A stretch of DNA of 64,000 nt from Streptomyces indicus (GTDB lineage Bacteria; Actinomycetota; Actinomycetes; Streptomycetales; Streptomycetaceae). Location: the NCBI RefSeq assembly GCF_900100315.1, contig NZ_FNFF01000022.1, forward strand, positions 1 to 64,000. The letters are read 5' to 3'. The notes beneath the pieces are model-generated. The model did not search any database and had not been told where the DNA came from. It saw only the letters and a program-made list of their open reading frames with translations. The first letter of the stretch is position 1. Each line of letters begins with the position of its first letter. Made by a program: the position numbers and the translations under genes. Positions 1 to 8,989 of this stretch are shown here, piece after piece.

Positions 1-929
<929 letters not shown>

Positions 930-947
930 CTCATAGCGATTGCCTTA

Positions 948-985
948 CGAGGCCCGGTTCTGAGTCCGCTCAGGACCGGGCCTCG
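948..985. terminator. Bidirectional terminator hairpin between korB and hxlR-type gene
   Basis: An 11-bp perfect stem (CGAGGCCCGGT at 948-958 with ACCGGGCCTCG at 975-985) is extended by an inner TGAG/CTCA pair. The hairpin includes the stop codon of the convergent regulator gene, so it can serve both transcripts. Confidence 0.8.
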
Positions 986-1353
986 TCGTATGCCGTACGG
1001 GCCGCCTCGACCCGATCGATGCTCCGCTCCGTCCAGCGGGCCAGCTCCCACACCTGCTGCGCCACCTCACGCCCGAACTCGGTCAGCGAGTAGTCGACGC
1101 GCGGCGGGATCACGGGCTTGGCGTCCCGGTGCACGAAACCGTCGCGCTCCAGGGTCTGCAATGTCTGGGCCAGCATCTTCTCGCTGACGCCGCCGATCAT
1201 CCGGCGCAGCTCGCTGAAGCGGTACGAGCCGTCGAGCAGCGCGGCAAGGACGAGCACGCCCCAGCGGCTCGTGACGTGCTCGAGGATCAGGCGCGACGGG
1301 CACTGGGCGGCGTTCACGTCGGGCCGCAGATTCCTCAGCACACTTTCACTCAT
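970..1353 (-). CDS. HxlR-family winged-helix transcriptional regulator
   Basis: 127 residues, the usual size of HxlR regulators. The sequence runs CPSRLILEHVTSRWGVLVLAALLDG, then FSELRRMIGGVSEKMLAQTL, then DYSLTEFGRE, which is the family's winged helix-turn-helix signature. Cys19 in the N-terminal CPS is where redox-sensing members (YodB, QorR) carry their reactive thiol. It is divergent from a quinone-oxidoreductase-like gene with 92 bp between, the layout of QorR-type pairs, so control of that neighbour in response to quinones or oxidants is likely but inferred. The start is the ATG at 1353. Confidence 0.9.
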   Translation of the reverse strand: MSESVLRNLRPDVNAAQCPSRLILEHVTSRWGVLVLAALLDGSYRFSELRRMIGGVSEKMLAQTLQTLERDGFVHRDAKPVIPPRVDYSLTEFGREVAQQVWELARWTERSIDRVEAARTAYDEARS

Positions 1354-1356
1354 GCC

Positions 1357-1409
1357 AGTACCTTACTTCAAAGTGGGTACTTACGAAAAGTTAGTGACTC
1401 TCCTAGGGT
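1357..1409 (+). promoter_or_regulatory. Candidate operator plus promoter between hxlR-type gene and quinone reductase
   Basis: AGTACC (1357-1362) and GGTACT (1376-1381) form a perfect inverted repeat with a 13-bp spacer, the kind of site HxlR dimers bind. It abuts a plausible rightward promoter: -35 TTACGA (1381-1386), 17 bp, -10 TAGGGT (1404-1409). A repressor bound there would cover the -35 box and also the regulator's own start region. Confidence 0.5.
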
Positions 1410-1445
1410 GAGTGAAGAACACGGACAGTGCGCGTATTGCCAGTC

Positions 1446-2306
1446 ATGAGCCTCGTCATCACCGGAGCCACCGGAAACCTCGGCCGTCTCGTCATCGCGA
1501 GCCTCCTCGACTCCGGGGTCCCGGCCGGACAGATCGCCGCGGTCGTCCGCAACAAGGAGAAGGCGGCCGACCTGGCCGAGCGCGGGGTGGAGCTGCGGGT
1601 GGCCGACTACGGGCAGCCCGAGACCCTGGCCGGCGCCTTCCGCGCGGGCGACCGCGTGCTGCTGATCTCCGGCAGCGAGGTCGGGCAGCGCATGGCCCAG
1701 CACCAGGCCGTGATCGACGCGGCGAAGAACGCGGGCGTGGCGCTGCTCGCGTACACCGGTGTGCTCGGCGGCCCCGAGGCCGACTTCAAGCTCGCCGACG
1801 AGCACAAGGTCACCGAGCAGGCGATCCTCGACTCCGGCCTGCCGTACACCTTCCTGCGCAACGGCTGGTACCACGAGAACTACACCGAGAACCTGGCCCC
1901 GGTCCTGGAGCACGGCGCCGTGCTCCAGAGCGCCGGCGAGGGCCGGGTCGCCTCCGCCTCGCGCGCCGACTACGCCGCCGCGGCCGCCGCCGTCCTGACG
2001 GGCGAGGGCCACGAGAACGCCACGTACGAGCTGAGCGGCGACGACGCCTGGAGCTTCGAGGAGTACGCGGCCGAACTGTCGCGGCAGACCGGCAAGTCCA
2101 TCGCCTACGCGAACGTGCCGGGCGAGCAGCAGCTGGCCGTCCTGACGGGCGCGGGCCTGCCGCAGCCGTTCGCCGAGATCCTCGTGGACGTGGACGCGGC
2201 GATCGCGCGCGGCCGGCTCGCGGTGCGGACCGGCGACCTGGCCCGCCTCATCGGCCGCCCGACCACCCCGATCGCGGACGCGGTCAAGCAGGCCCTGGCC
2301 GCCTGA
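1446..2306 (+). CDS. NmrA/QOR2-type NAD(P)-dependent quinone oxidoreductase-like protein
   Basis: 286 residues, opening with a Rossmann dinucleotide-binding loop GATGNLG (residues 7-13). The rest resembles atypical short-chain dehydrogenases of the QOR2/YtfG and NmrA group, including NGWYHENYTENLAPVLEHG in the middle. QOR2 enzymes reduce quinones with NADPH; related NmrA proteins only sense NADP(H), so catalysis is not certain. I chose the ATG at 1446 because the protein begins MSLVITGATG, with the first beta strand immediately after. An in-frame ATG 18 bases upstream is possible. The divergent HxlR regulator probably controls it. A long hairpin follows the stop. Confidence 0.85.
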   Translation: MSLVITGATGNLGRLVIASLLDSGVPAGQIAAVVRNKEKAADLAERGVELRVADYGQPETLAGAFRAGDRVLLISGSEVGQRMAQHQAVIDAAKNAGVALLAYTGVLGGPEADFKLADEHKVTEQAILDSGLPYTFLRNGWYHENYTENLAPVLEHGAVLQSAGEGRVASASRADYAAAAAAVLTGEGHENATYELSGDDAWSFEEYAAELSRQTGKSIAYANVPGEQQLAVLTGAGLPQPFAEILVDVDAAIARGRLAVRTGDLARLIGRPTTPIADAVKQALAA

Positions 2307-2332
2307 CCTGCCGGAACACCCCTTCGTACGCC

Positions 2333-2384
2333 GGGGCCCGGCTGTCATGACCGTATAGCGATACGGGCATGACAGCCGGGCCCC
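2333..2384. terminator. Very stable hairpin between quinone reductase gene and rarD
   Basis: Seventeen bases (2333-2349) pair perfectly with 2368-2384, and an inner CCGTAT/ATACGG stem closes on a 4-base loop. It lies 26 bp after the stop of the upstream gene and is best read as its terminator. Its right arm contains an ATG in frame with rarD, which is probably not used. Confidence 0.75.
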
Positions 2385-2398
2385 TCTGCCGCTACCTT
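2369..2398 (+). promoter_or_regulatory. Possible rarD promoter overlapping the hairpin arm
   Basis: ATGACA (2369-2374) as a -35 and TACCTT (2393-2398) as a -10 are 18 bp apart, and the TTG start of rarD lies 33 bp further on with a good ribosome binding site. The hexamers match only loosely. Confidence 0.3.
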
Positions 2399-2431
2399 CG
2401 AAAGAGTCGAGGTACGAGACGAGGAGGGGCC

Positions 2432-3412
2432 TTGAAGCCGTCGGGTGAGGCCGTGAAGCCGGCAGGGGATGGACGTGCCGGGCTGGTGTACGGGTTTGCC
2501 GCGTACGGGATGTGGGGGCTCGTCCCGCTGTTCTGGCCGCTGCTCAAGCCGGCCGGTTCGGTGGAGATCCTCGCCCACCGCATGGTGTGGTCCCTCGCGA
2601 TCGTGCTCATCGCGCTGCTCTTCGTGCGGCGCTGGGCCTGGGCCGGCGAGCTGATACGCAGCCCGCGCAAGCTCGGCCTGATCACCGTGGCCGCCGCGGT
2701 GATCACCATCAACTGGGGCGTCTACATCTGGGCGGTGAACTCCGGCCAGGTCGTGGAGGCCTCGCTCGGCTACTTCATCAACCCGCTCGTCACCATCGCG
2801 ATGGGCGTCATCCTGCTCAAGGAGCGGCTGCGGCCCGCGCAGTGGACGGCCGTCGGCATCGGCTTCGCCGCCGTCCTGGTGCTCGCGATCGGATACGGGC
2901 AGCCGCCCTGGATCTCCCTGACGCTCGCCTTCTCCTTCGCCACGTACGGCCTGGTCAAGAAGAAGCTCAACCTCGGCGGTCTCGAGTCCCTTGCCGCCGA
3001 GACGGCCGTGCAGTTCCTGCCCGCGCTCGGCTATCTGCTGTGGCTGGGCTCGCGCGGCGAGGCGGCGTTCGGGGCGCACGGCGCCGGGCATGCGGCCCTG
3101 CTCGCGGCCACCGGCATCGTCACCGCACTCCCCCTGGTCTGCTTCGGCGCGGCCGCGATCCGCGTTCCGCTGTCCACGCTCGGACTGCTGCAGTACCTGG
3201 CGCCGGTCTTCCAGTTCCTGCTCGGCGTCTGGTACTTCCACGAGGCCATGCCGCCCGAGCGCTGGGCGGGGTTCGCCCTCGTCTGGCTGGCCCTGATCAC
3301 GCTGACCTGGGACGCGCTGCGCACCGCCCGGCGCAACCGGGCCGAGGCGCTGCGGCTCGCGGTCCAGGCGCAGGCCCAGGCACCGGTGCCGCCGCGGGAG
3401 CCGGCCGCGTAG
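2432..3412 (+). CDS. rarD: RarD-type EamA/DMT family permease
   Basis: 326 residues with about ten hydrophobic helices. YGFAAYGMWGLVPLFWPLL at the N-terminus and EILAHRMVWSL, SLGYFINPL and LQYLAPVFQFLLGV further on are typical of RarD permeases (EamA fold). The family sits in the cytoplasmic membrane; the substrate is unknown, with small metabolites or drugs proposed. The start is the TTG at 2432, preceded by GAGGAGGGG with a short spacer. An in-frame ATG 63 bases upstream sits inside the terminator hairpin and would add a non-hydrophobic, poorly coded leader. It is a lone gene, convergent with the next. Confidence 0.9.
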   Translation: MKPSGEAVKPAGDGRAGLVYGFAAYGMWGLVPLFWPLLKPAGSVEILAHRMVWSLAIVLIALLFVRRWAWAGELIRSPRKLGLITVAAAVITINWGVYIWAVNSGQVVEASLGYFINPLVTIAMGVILLKERLRPAQWTAVGIGFAAVLVLAIGYGQPPWISLTLAFSFATYGLVKKKLNLGGLESLAAETAVQFLPALGYLLWLGSRGEAAFGAHGAGHAALLAATGIVTALPLVCFGAAAIRVPLSTLGLLQYLAPVFQFLLGVWYFHEAMPPERWAGFALVWLALITLTWDALRTARRNRAEALRLAVQAQAQAPVPPREPAA

Positions 3413-3452
3413 GGCGAGGCGTACGACGGACTCCCCTGCGGCCGGCGTCCGT

Positions 3453-4886
3453 TCAGGGCGCGATCCCGACCCCTTCGATCCGGCTCCAGCGCCGCTCCTG
3501 TGCCGCGGTCATCGCGGGCCAGTCGCGGCCGCCGTCGGGCCGGGGCTCGACCCGGGAGGCGTACGGGCCCGGCCGGAAGCCCGGATCGTAGAAGCAGCCC
3601 GTGCCGTACGTCCGGTCGAACGCGGCGCAGCTCTCCGCCACCGACCGGACCGAGGGCCGCCTGCTCGTCTCGGCCCAGCGGGCCAGGTGGGCCATGGAGT
3701 TGGCGTACTCGGCCTTGCTGAGCTGGCTGTGCTCGCTCTCCCGCGTGAAGGTCTGCACGAGATGCCGGTCGCGGTCCGCCTCCTCCAGCGTCATCCGGTA
3801 CGCGGACTCGTGCTCCACGAAGGCCGTCGGGTCGTCGATCGCGTGCAGCGTCAGGACCGGGATCTCGACGTCGCCGGTCAGGTCGCTGTCGTACGAGAGA
3901 TCGCGCCGGGCGGCCGGATCGGCCTCGAAGCGTGCGACACCGGCGTTGAGCGCCCGGTCGTCGTGCGAGCCGGTGTAGCGGACCCCGGTGTTGGAGAACG
4001 GGTTACGGCCGCCGAGCCGGGTGTGCACGATGTCGCGGAAGGTGAACACCGCGAAGCGCAGATGCGATTCGAGGGTGCGCTCGGGGATCTTCGTGACGGC
4101 GAGGATGTCGTCGAGGTTGCGCTGCTGTACGGCGGTGCGCTCGGCGGGCGCGAGGTCGTATCCGGTGCACTCGCTCAGGCGGGCGCGCAGGCCGGCCGTG
4201 GTCAGCGTGGAGTCGGCGCGCAGGCCCTGCCACAGGGGGTACGGGGGCTCGGTGGGGCGGGGCAGGTTGTTGCAGTAGAACTGGTAGACCACGCGCAGGT
4301 CGACCCGGTAGTCGTAGCCGCGCGAGCCGCCGCCGAGCACGCCGTTGGTGAGCAGCGCGGCGTCGTACGGGCCGCGCCGGTCCCCGTACATCTCGAGCGT
4401 CTTCGCCGCCACGTTGGCGCCCCAGGACTGGCCGTGCAGGAAGGTGCGCTCCGGCTCGCCGAACTCGGCGACGAACTGCCGGCGCACCTGCTCCGTGTCG
4501 ATCGCGCCCATCCGCGTCCCGTAGCCGCCGCGGCGGTACGAGGAGCCGGCCCAGGCGTAGCCCTCGTCGACCATGACCGACCAGCGGTCCAGGTCCTCGA
4601 CGCTGCGGGCCGGGTCGGAGGCCGCGCCGAGGTCGGGGCCGCCGTGGGCGTGCACGACGAGGTCGCCGTTCCAGTCCTTCGGGATCGCGATGGCGTAGTA
4701 CGCGCCGTTGCCGTCCCGGCCCGTGTAACAGGCCGCCTTGTCCCCGATGTTCGCCGGGCAGGCGACCGGGTCGGACCTGGGCACCTCGGCCTGCGCCGGG
4801 GGTGCGACGGTCAGGGTGCCGGCGAGCAGGGCGGCCGCCCCCGCCGCGCTGAGGGTGACGCGCAGTCCGGCTCTCGGTATCCGCAC
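3453..4886 (-). CDS. Secreted alpha/beta-hydrolase
   Basis: 477 residues. A Sec signal peptide ends near APPAQA (residue 33). The mature protein has an alpha/beta-hydrolase core: oxyanion-side HAHGGPDLG (about residues 79-87), nucleophile elbow GQSWG with Ser154, and a late VLTLHAIDDPT segment that should carry the acid residue. A C-terminal HSQL supplies a possible histidine. It is probably an exported esterase or peptidase-like hydrolase, but I cannot name a substrate. It is monocistronic; a set of 18-bp repeats and the terminator of the next gene lie upstream. Confidence 0.8.
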   Translation of the reverse strand: MRIPRAGLRVTLSAAGAAALLAGTLTVAPPAQAEVPRSDPVACPANIGDKAACYTGRDGNGAYYAIAIPKDWNGDLVVHAHGGPDLGAASDPARSVEDLDRWSVMVDEGYAWAGSSYRRGGYGTRMGAIDTEQVRRQFVAEFGEPERTFLHGQSWGANVAAKTLEMYGDRRGPYDAALLTNGVLGGGSRGYDYRVDLRVVYQFYCNNLPRPTEPPYPLWQGLRADSTLTTAGLRARLSECTGYDLAPAERTAVQQRNLDDILAVTKIPERTLESHLRFAVFTFRDIVHTRLGGRNPFSNTGVRYTGSHDDRALNAGVARFEADPAARRDLSYDSDLTGDVEIPVLTLHAIDDPTAFVEHESAYRMTLEEADRDRHLVQTFTRESEHSQLSKAEYANSMAHLARWAETSRRPSVRSVAESCAAFDRTYGTGCFYDPGFRPGPYASRVEPRPDGGRDWPAMTAAQERRWSRIEGVGIAP

Positions 4887-4988
4887 AACAACGCTCCTGT
4901 CCTCGGTGGCACGCCGTCGGCGCGCCGAGCGCTGTGATGCTAGGAACGGAGCGGCTCCCCCTCCATGGGCCGGGCCGTTGTGTTCATA

Positions 4989-5058
4989 GTGTGCGAACGC
5001 GCAGGGGTGCGAACGCGCAAGGGTGTGCGAACGCGCAAGGGTGTGCGAACGCGCAGGG
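4989..5058. repeat. Four tandem copies of a 16-18 bp unit
   Basis: The unit GTGTGCGAACGCGCAAGG occurs at 4989-5006, 5007-5022 (two bases shorter), 5023-5040 and 5041-5058, with one-base differences. It lies between the start of the alpha/beta-hydrolase gene and the terminator of the LolA-like gene, outside any convincing gene. Confidence 0.85.
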
Positions 5059-5086
5059 CCGGAGGGCGGCAGCCGCCCTCCGGCCC
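5056..5086 (-). terminator. Terminator hairpin of the LolA-like gene
   Basis: A 15-bp perfect inverted repeat (5056-5070 with 5072-5086) lies 19 bases beyond the stop of the leftward LolA-like gene. It is GC-only with no T run, as is usual for Streptomyces. Confidence 0.75.
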
Positions 5087-5105
5087 AACTGGCTTGCCCG
5101 TACGG

Positions 5106-6392
5106 TTACTTCGCCTCGTTCGCCGCCTTCACCAGCGCGTCCTTCGTGACGGCGCCCGCGTAGACCTTGCCGTCGTCGGTCATCAGGACGTTGATCAGGC
5201 GGGTCTTGAAGACCGTGCCCTCGCCGAACGTTCCGCTGACCTTGTCGCCGAACGAGTCGAGCAGACCGGAGACCTCGGCGGGCATGTCCTTGGTCTCGGA
5301 GGTGTCCGGGAGACCCTTGGTGCCGGTGTCGAAGGTGGCGATGGCGGACCAGCCTTCGCCGATGACGTTCATGCCGTTGCCGAAGTCGCCTCCCGCCTCA
5401 CCCTTGGCGCCGTCCTTCCCGAAGTCCTTGCCGAAGTCCTTGTCGAACTCCTTCTCCAGGTCCTTGAGGTCCTTCTCGACGTCCTTCGGGAGCTCGCCCT
5501 TCGGCGCGTCCTTGTGGAGCTCGTCGGCCTCGGTGACCTTGGCGCCCTTGGGCAGCTGGAAGGCCGACGCGTCCGGCTTCGAGAAGTCCACCTCGGTGAA
5601 GCCCGCGTCGATCACGGGCTTGCCGCCGTCGGTGGAGTTGAGCGTGAACTTCAGCGGTACGTAGGTGTCCGCGTCCACATCGATCGTGACGGAGCTGATC
5701 GTCGAACCGGACTGCTTGGGCTCCAGCTTCAGGCGGTACGCGTCTTGGCCGGCGATCCGCGAGGTGCCGTCCACGGTGACCTTGGTGGTCGGGTCGACGG
5801 CCTTCAGGGCCTCCTCGGCGAGCTCCTTCGGGGTCGCGGTCGGCTCGGCCTGCTCGGGGGCGCCCGCGGACTCGTCCTTCGAGTGGACCGCTTCCTTGGA
5901 CCCGCTGTCGTACGCCCAGACGTCCTCGCCGTTGTGGATCAGGCTGAAGTCCGAGCCCTTGCCGAGGATCGTGAGCTTCTGCCGGTCGGGGCCGTCGGCG
6001 GCGACCTCGAGGTTGTGGGTGCCGGTGGCGAGTTCGAGCAGCTTGCCCTGCGGGTCGGCGGTGGCGCCCTTGCCGTCCTTGCCCTCGCCCTGGAGGAACG
6101 AGTCGGCGAGACCGGCGAAGGAGGGCAGGCCCAGGTCGGTGGAGATCTTCACGTGGCCCGAGAGCTGCTCGGTGTCGGACGCGGCGATCTTCTCGATGAG
6201 CTCCTGCGCGCTGATCTTCGGCAGATCCGGGTCGCCCGAGCTCGCGAGCGCCGGGACGAGGCCGATGGTCGCCGCCGCGACGCCGGCCACGGCGACGGGC
6301 ACGAGGTAACGCGCGGCCTTGCGCCGGCCGCTGCGCAGGTCGTCGGCCTCGTCGCGTACGGGGGCCGGTTCGTAGGGTGCGTTCGGTGCCAT
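5106..6392 (-). CDS. LolA-like outer-membrane-lipoprotein-carrier-fold protein, membrane anchored
   Basis: 428 residues from the ATG at 6392, which has GGAGG ten bases upstream; a further upstream ATG at 6449 lacks support. A charged N-terminus precedes one transmembrane helix (about residues 28-50, YLVPVAVAGVAAATIGLVPAL). The extracellular part has the half-barrel pattern of LolA/LppX-like proteins, including TTKVTVDGTSRIAGQDAYRL and a VTIDVDADTYVPLKF strand pair. The centre holds a long Lys/Asp/Glu-rich stretch (EKDLKDLEKEFDKDFGKDFG). Actinobacterial relatives are often near sigma factors or lipid transport genes; the ligand here is unknown. Confidence 0.75.
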   Translation of the reverse strand: MAPNAPYEPAPVRDEADDLRSGRRKAARYLVPVAVAGVAAATIGLVPALASSGDPDLPKISAQELIEKIAASDTEQLSGHVKISTDLGLPSFAGLADSFLQGEGKDGKGATADPQGKLLELATGTHNLEVAADGPDRQKLTILGKGSDFSLIHNGEDVWAYDSGSKEAVHSKDESAGAPEQAEPTATPKELAEEALKAVDPTTKVTVDGTSRIAGQDAYRLKLEPKQSGSTISSVTIDVDADTYVPLKFTLNSTDGGKPVIDAGFTEVDFSKPDASAFQLPKGAKVTEADELHKDAPKGELPKDVEKDLKDLEKEFDKDFGKDFGKDGAKGEAGGDFGNGMNVIGEGWSAIATFDTGTKGLPDTSETKDMPAEVSGLLDSFGDKVSGTFGEGTVFKTRLINVLMTDDGKVYAGAVTKDALVKAANEAK

Positions 6393-6573
6393 GGGTGCCT
6401 TACCTCCGTGGTGCGGCGGCGGTTCTCGTCGTCCTCTGTCCTTCTCCATACGACCAAATCGCCCGCCCGGAAGCGTCAGCCCCCGGAATCAACTCCATGT
6501 ACTGCTGTGGGATGACATACGGGGGTGGCGCACCCCTCCACCCGTAAGGGATGCACCACCTCAGCCGGTCCGG

Positions 6574-7617
6574 TCAGTTCTGGATGAACACGTAGTCCGC
6601 CTTGTACGGGACCCCGACGACGGCGCCCTTCTCGCAGGTGCCGGCGGGTGCGACGCCGCCCACCGTGTTCAGGCGGAGGATCTCGGTGGTGTCCGCGAGC
6701 AGGCCGTGGCGCCTGCCGGTCTGCTCGGCGTCGAGGGCGAGTTCGGGGATGTTGGCCGTGCCGTTCGGGGTCCTGGAGATCAGCTTGGCCTTGACGGCGC
6801 TGCCGTCGCGGGCGATCCACTGCGGCGTACCGGAGTTCGGCGCGACGAAGGAGTGGTCGATCCGGCCCGCGAGCACGGCGCGGACATCGCGCTGCTGGAA
6901 GGACAGCTTCCCGTCCTCGCCCGCCTTGCACTCGTAGATCTGCTCGCCCTTGATGACGGGGGCCTGGAAGTTGTGCAGCGCCTTGCGGAAGTCGAACGGG
7001 TCGCTGACCTTGTGCAGTTGACCGCGGACCGCGCCGCCCGGGAACTCAGCGGTGTGCAGATTCGCGTAGAAGCCGCCCGGGTCGGACTTCAGGGCGTCGA
7101 GCAGCGCGCGGTCCTCGACGGTGACGGTGCCGACCGCGCTGCGGCCCTTGCTGTGCGCGAGCAGGGTGGTGAAGTCGACCTTGATGCCGCCGTTGACGCC
7201 CTTGGCGCCCTGGTGGATGTGGAGGGCGGTGGGCTTGGCGGTGCCCCGCCACTTCACGGCGAAGGACACCTTGTCCCCGCTGACCTTGACGAACTGAAGC
7301 GCCGCACCGTCCTTGTCGCCGACGGCCTTGCCGTCCGGGGTCGGGACCTCGTTCGCGCCGTTCAGGCTCGCGGCGAGGATGGTGCCCTTGCCGGTGGTGA
7401 CGCCCGGGCTGCCGCCCTGTCCCCCATGACCCTTGCCGTGGCCCTTGCCGTGCTGGGTGCCGATCGCGGCGCCCGTGTCCGCCTTGGCGGCTCCTCCGTT
7501 GTCCGCGACCGCGGGCAGCACCGCGACGGCCACACCCGCCGCGGCGACGGCGGCGATGGAACCCGCGATGATCGAACGGCGGCCGGTAAGTCCACGACGT
7601 CCGGTAGATGCACTCAT
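6574..7617 (-). CDS. Secreted CHRD-domain protein with a DUF3455-like C-terminus
   Basis: 347 residues. The N-terminus has GRRSIIAGSIAAVAAAGVAV, a signal peptide with paired arginines, then a low-complexity GKGHGKGHGGQGGS linker. A CHRD domain follows (about 80-205): LNGANEVPTPDG at its start, LHIHQGAKGVNG in the middle and AEFPGGAVRGQL at its end. The C-terminal third (FQAPVIKGEQIYECKA to the end) resembles the DUF3455 family. CHRD domains occur in chordin and in many bacterial surface proteins of unknown role. It is monocistronic, with a GTGA-N6-TCAC palindrome about 96 bases before the start. Confidence 0.8.
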   Translation of the reverse strand: MSASTGRRGLTGRRSIIAGSIAAVAAAGVAVAVLPAVADNGGAAKADTGAAIGTQHGKGHGKGHGGQGGSPGVTTGKGTILAASLNGANEVPTPDGKAVGDKDGAALQFVKVSGDKVSFAVKWRGTAKPTALHIHQGAKGVNGGIKVDFTTLLAHSKGRSAVGTVTVEDRALLDALKSDPGGFYANLHTAEFPGGAVRGQLHKVSDPFDFRKALHNFQAPVIKGEQIYECKAGEDGKLSFQQRDVRAVLAGRIDHSFVAPNSGTPQWIARDGSAVKAKLISRTPNGTANIPELALDAEQTGRRHGLLADTTEILRLNTVGGVAPAGTCEKGAVVGVPYKADYVFIQN

Positions 7618-7712
7618 GACAGGACTGCTCCCCGTTTCCCCGCCGACGCCCCCTGCGTCAGCTTCTGGGCATGAGTACGGAACGGGTCCTGGCTTGGACT
7701 CAATCCAAGAAA

Positions 7713-7726
7713 GTGACCTACGTCAC
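7713..7726. promoter_or_regulatory. CRP-like palindrome upstream of the CHRD gene
   Basis: GTGACCTACGTCAC reads as GTGA-N6-TCAC, the core of Crp/Fnr-type operators. It lies 96 bases before the leftward CHRD gene. A second inverted repeat, CTTGGA-N5-TCCAAG, at 7693-7709 is even closer to the start. Confidence 0.35.
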
Positions 7727-7750
7727 ACCGACTGGATAGCCGTACGGGTC

Positions 7751-8761
7751 TCAGCCCGCCCGGTGCACCACCGCGTCGCACAGCTCCATGAGCGCGGCCT
7801 TGGCGTCGCACTCGGGCAGCGGGGCGAGGGCGGCGCGGGCGTCCTCGGCGTAGCGGACCGTGTCGCGGCGGGCCTGCTCCAGGGCCGGGTGCACGCGGAG
7901 GCGGGCCAGCGCCTCGGCGTGCCGGGCGTCGTCCGTGAGGTCGCCGTCGAGCAGCTCGCACAGAGCGAGGTCATCGGGTCGGCCGTACTGGGCGGCCTGG
8001 GCGCGCAGATGCAGGACCGGCAGCGTGGGGATGCCCTCGCGCAGGTCGGTGCCGGGGGTCTTGCCCGACTCATGGGAGTCGGAGGCGATGTCGAGTACGT
8101 CGTCGGCGAGCTGGAAGGCGACGCCGAGCCGCTCGCCGTACTGCGTGAGCACGTCCACGACCGTCTCGTCCGCGCCGGACATCATCGCGCCGAAGCGGCC
8201 GGAGACCGCGATCAGCGAACCGGTCTTGCCGGCGATCACATCGAGGTAGTGGTCCACCGGGTCGCGGCCGTCGCGCGGGCCCGCGGTCTCCAGGATCTGG
8301 CCGGTGACCAGGCGCTCGAAGGCCTCGGCCTGGATGCGGACGGCCTCGGGGCCCAGGTCAGCGAGGATGTGCGAGGCGCGCGCGAAGAGGAAGTCGCCGG
8401 TGAGGACCGCGACGGAGTTGCCCCAGCGGGCGTTCGCGCTGGCCACACCGCGGCGGACGTCCGCCTCGTCCATGACGTCGTCGTGGTACAGGGTCGCGAG
8501 GTGCGTGAGCTCGACGACGACCGCGGAGGGCACGACACCCGGCGCGTACGGGTCGCCGAACTGCGCGGCGAGATGCACGAGCAGCGGCCGGAAGCGCTTG
8601 CCGCCGGCCCGTACGAGATGCTGCGCGGCCTCCGTGATGAACGGGACCTCGCTCTTGGTGGCCTCGAGGAGCCCCTCCTCGACAGCAGCCAACCCGGCCT
8701 GGACATCGGCTTCGAGGGCCTGGTCCCGCACGCTCAGCCCGAACGGCCCGACGACGGTCAC
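7751..8761 (-). CDS. Long-chain polyprenyl diphosphate synthase
   Basis: 336 residues from the GTG at 8761, which has AGGAGAA six bases upstream. Both aspartate-rich motifs are clear: DDVMD (Asp94-Asp98) after LATLYH, and LADDVLDIASD near residue 215. They bind Mg2+ and the diphosphates of the allylic substrate and IPP. The residue five positions before the first motif is alanine, which suits long products, so this is probably the all-trans synthase for the menaquinone side chain. Cytoplasmic. Its placement a few kilobases from complex I and the menaquinone genes supports that role. Exact chain length cannot be read from sequence. Confidence 0.88.
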   Translation of the reverse strand: MTVVGPFGLSVRDQALEADVQAGLAAVEEGLLEATKSEVPFITEAAQHLVRAGGKRFRPLLVHLAAQFGDPYAPGVVPSAVVVELTHLATLYHDDVMDEADVRRGVASANARWGNSVAVLTGDFLFARASHILADLGPEAVRIQAEAFERLVTGQILETAGPRDGRDPVDHYLDVIAGKTGSLIAVSGRFGAMMSGADETVVDVLTQYGERLGVAFQLADDVLDIASDSHESGKTPGTDLREGIPTLPVLHLRAQAAQYGRPDDLALCELLDGDLTDDARHAEALARLRVHPALEQARRDTVRYAEDARAALAPLPECDAKAALMELCDAVVHRAG

Positions 8762-8989
8762 GAGGGGTTCTCCTGTCTGCTGACGAACACAAGGTCGGTC
8801 ACACGGCACTCACACGGTCGATGACACGGTTTGTCGATGTGTCGCTGCCATCACTCAAGTCAGCGTATCCGGTCGCGTTTCGATCACACTCAGCGCCTGC
8901 CCGGTCGCAGGCGACTCACGCAGGGAGCTTGCGGATGTTGCGGCGAAAGGCCCGAAATAAAAGGGAACCGTGCCACCGGGCCCTCCTGA

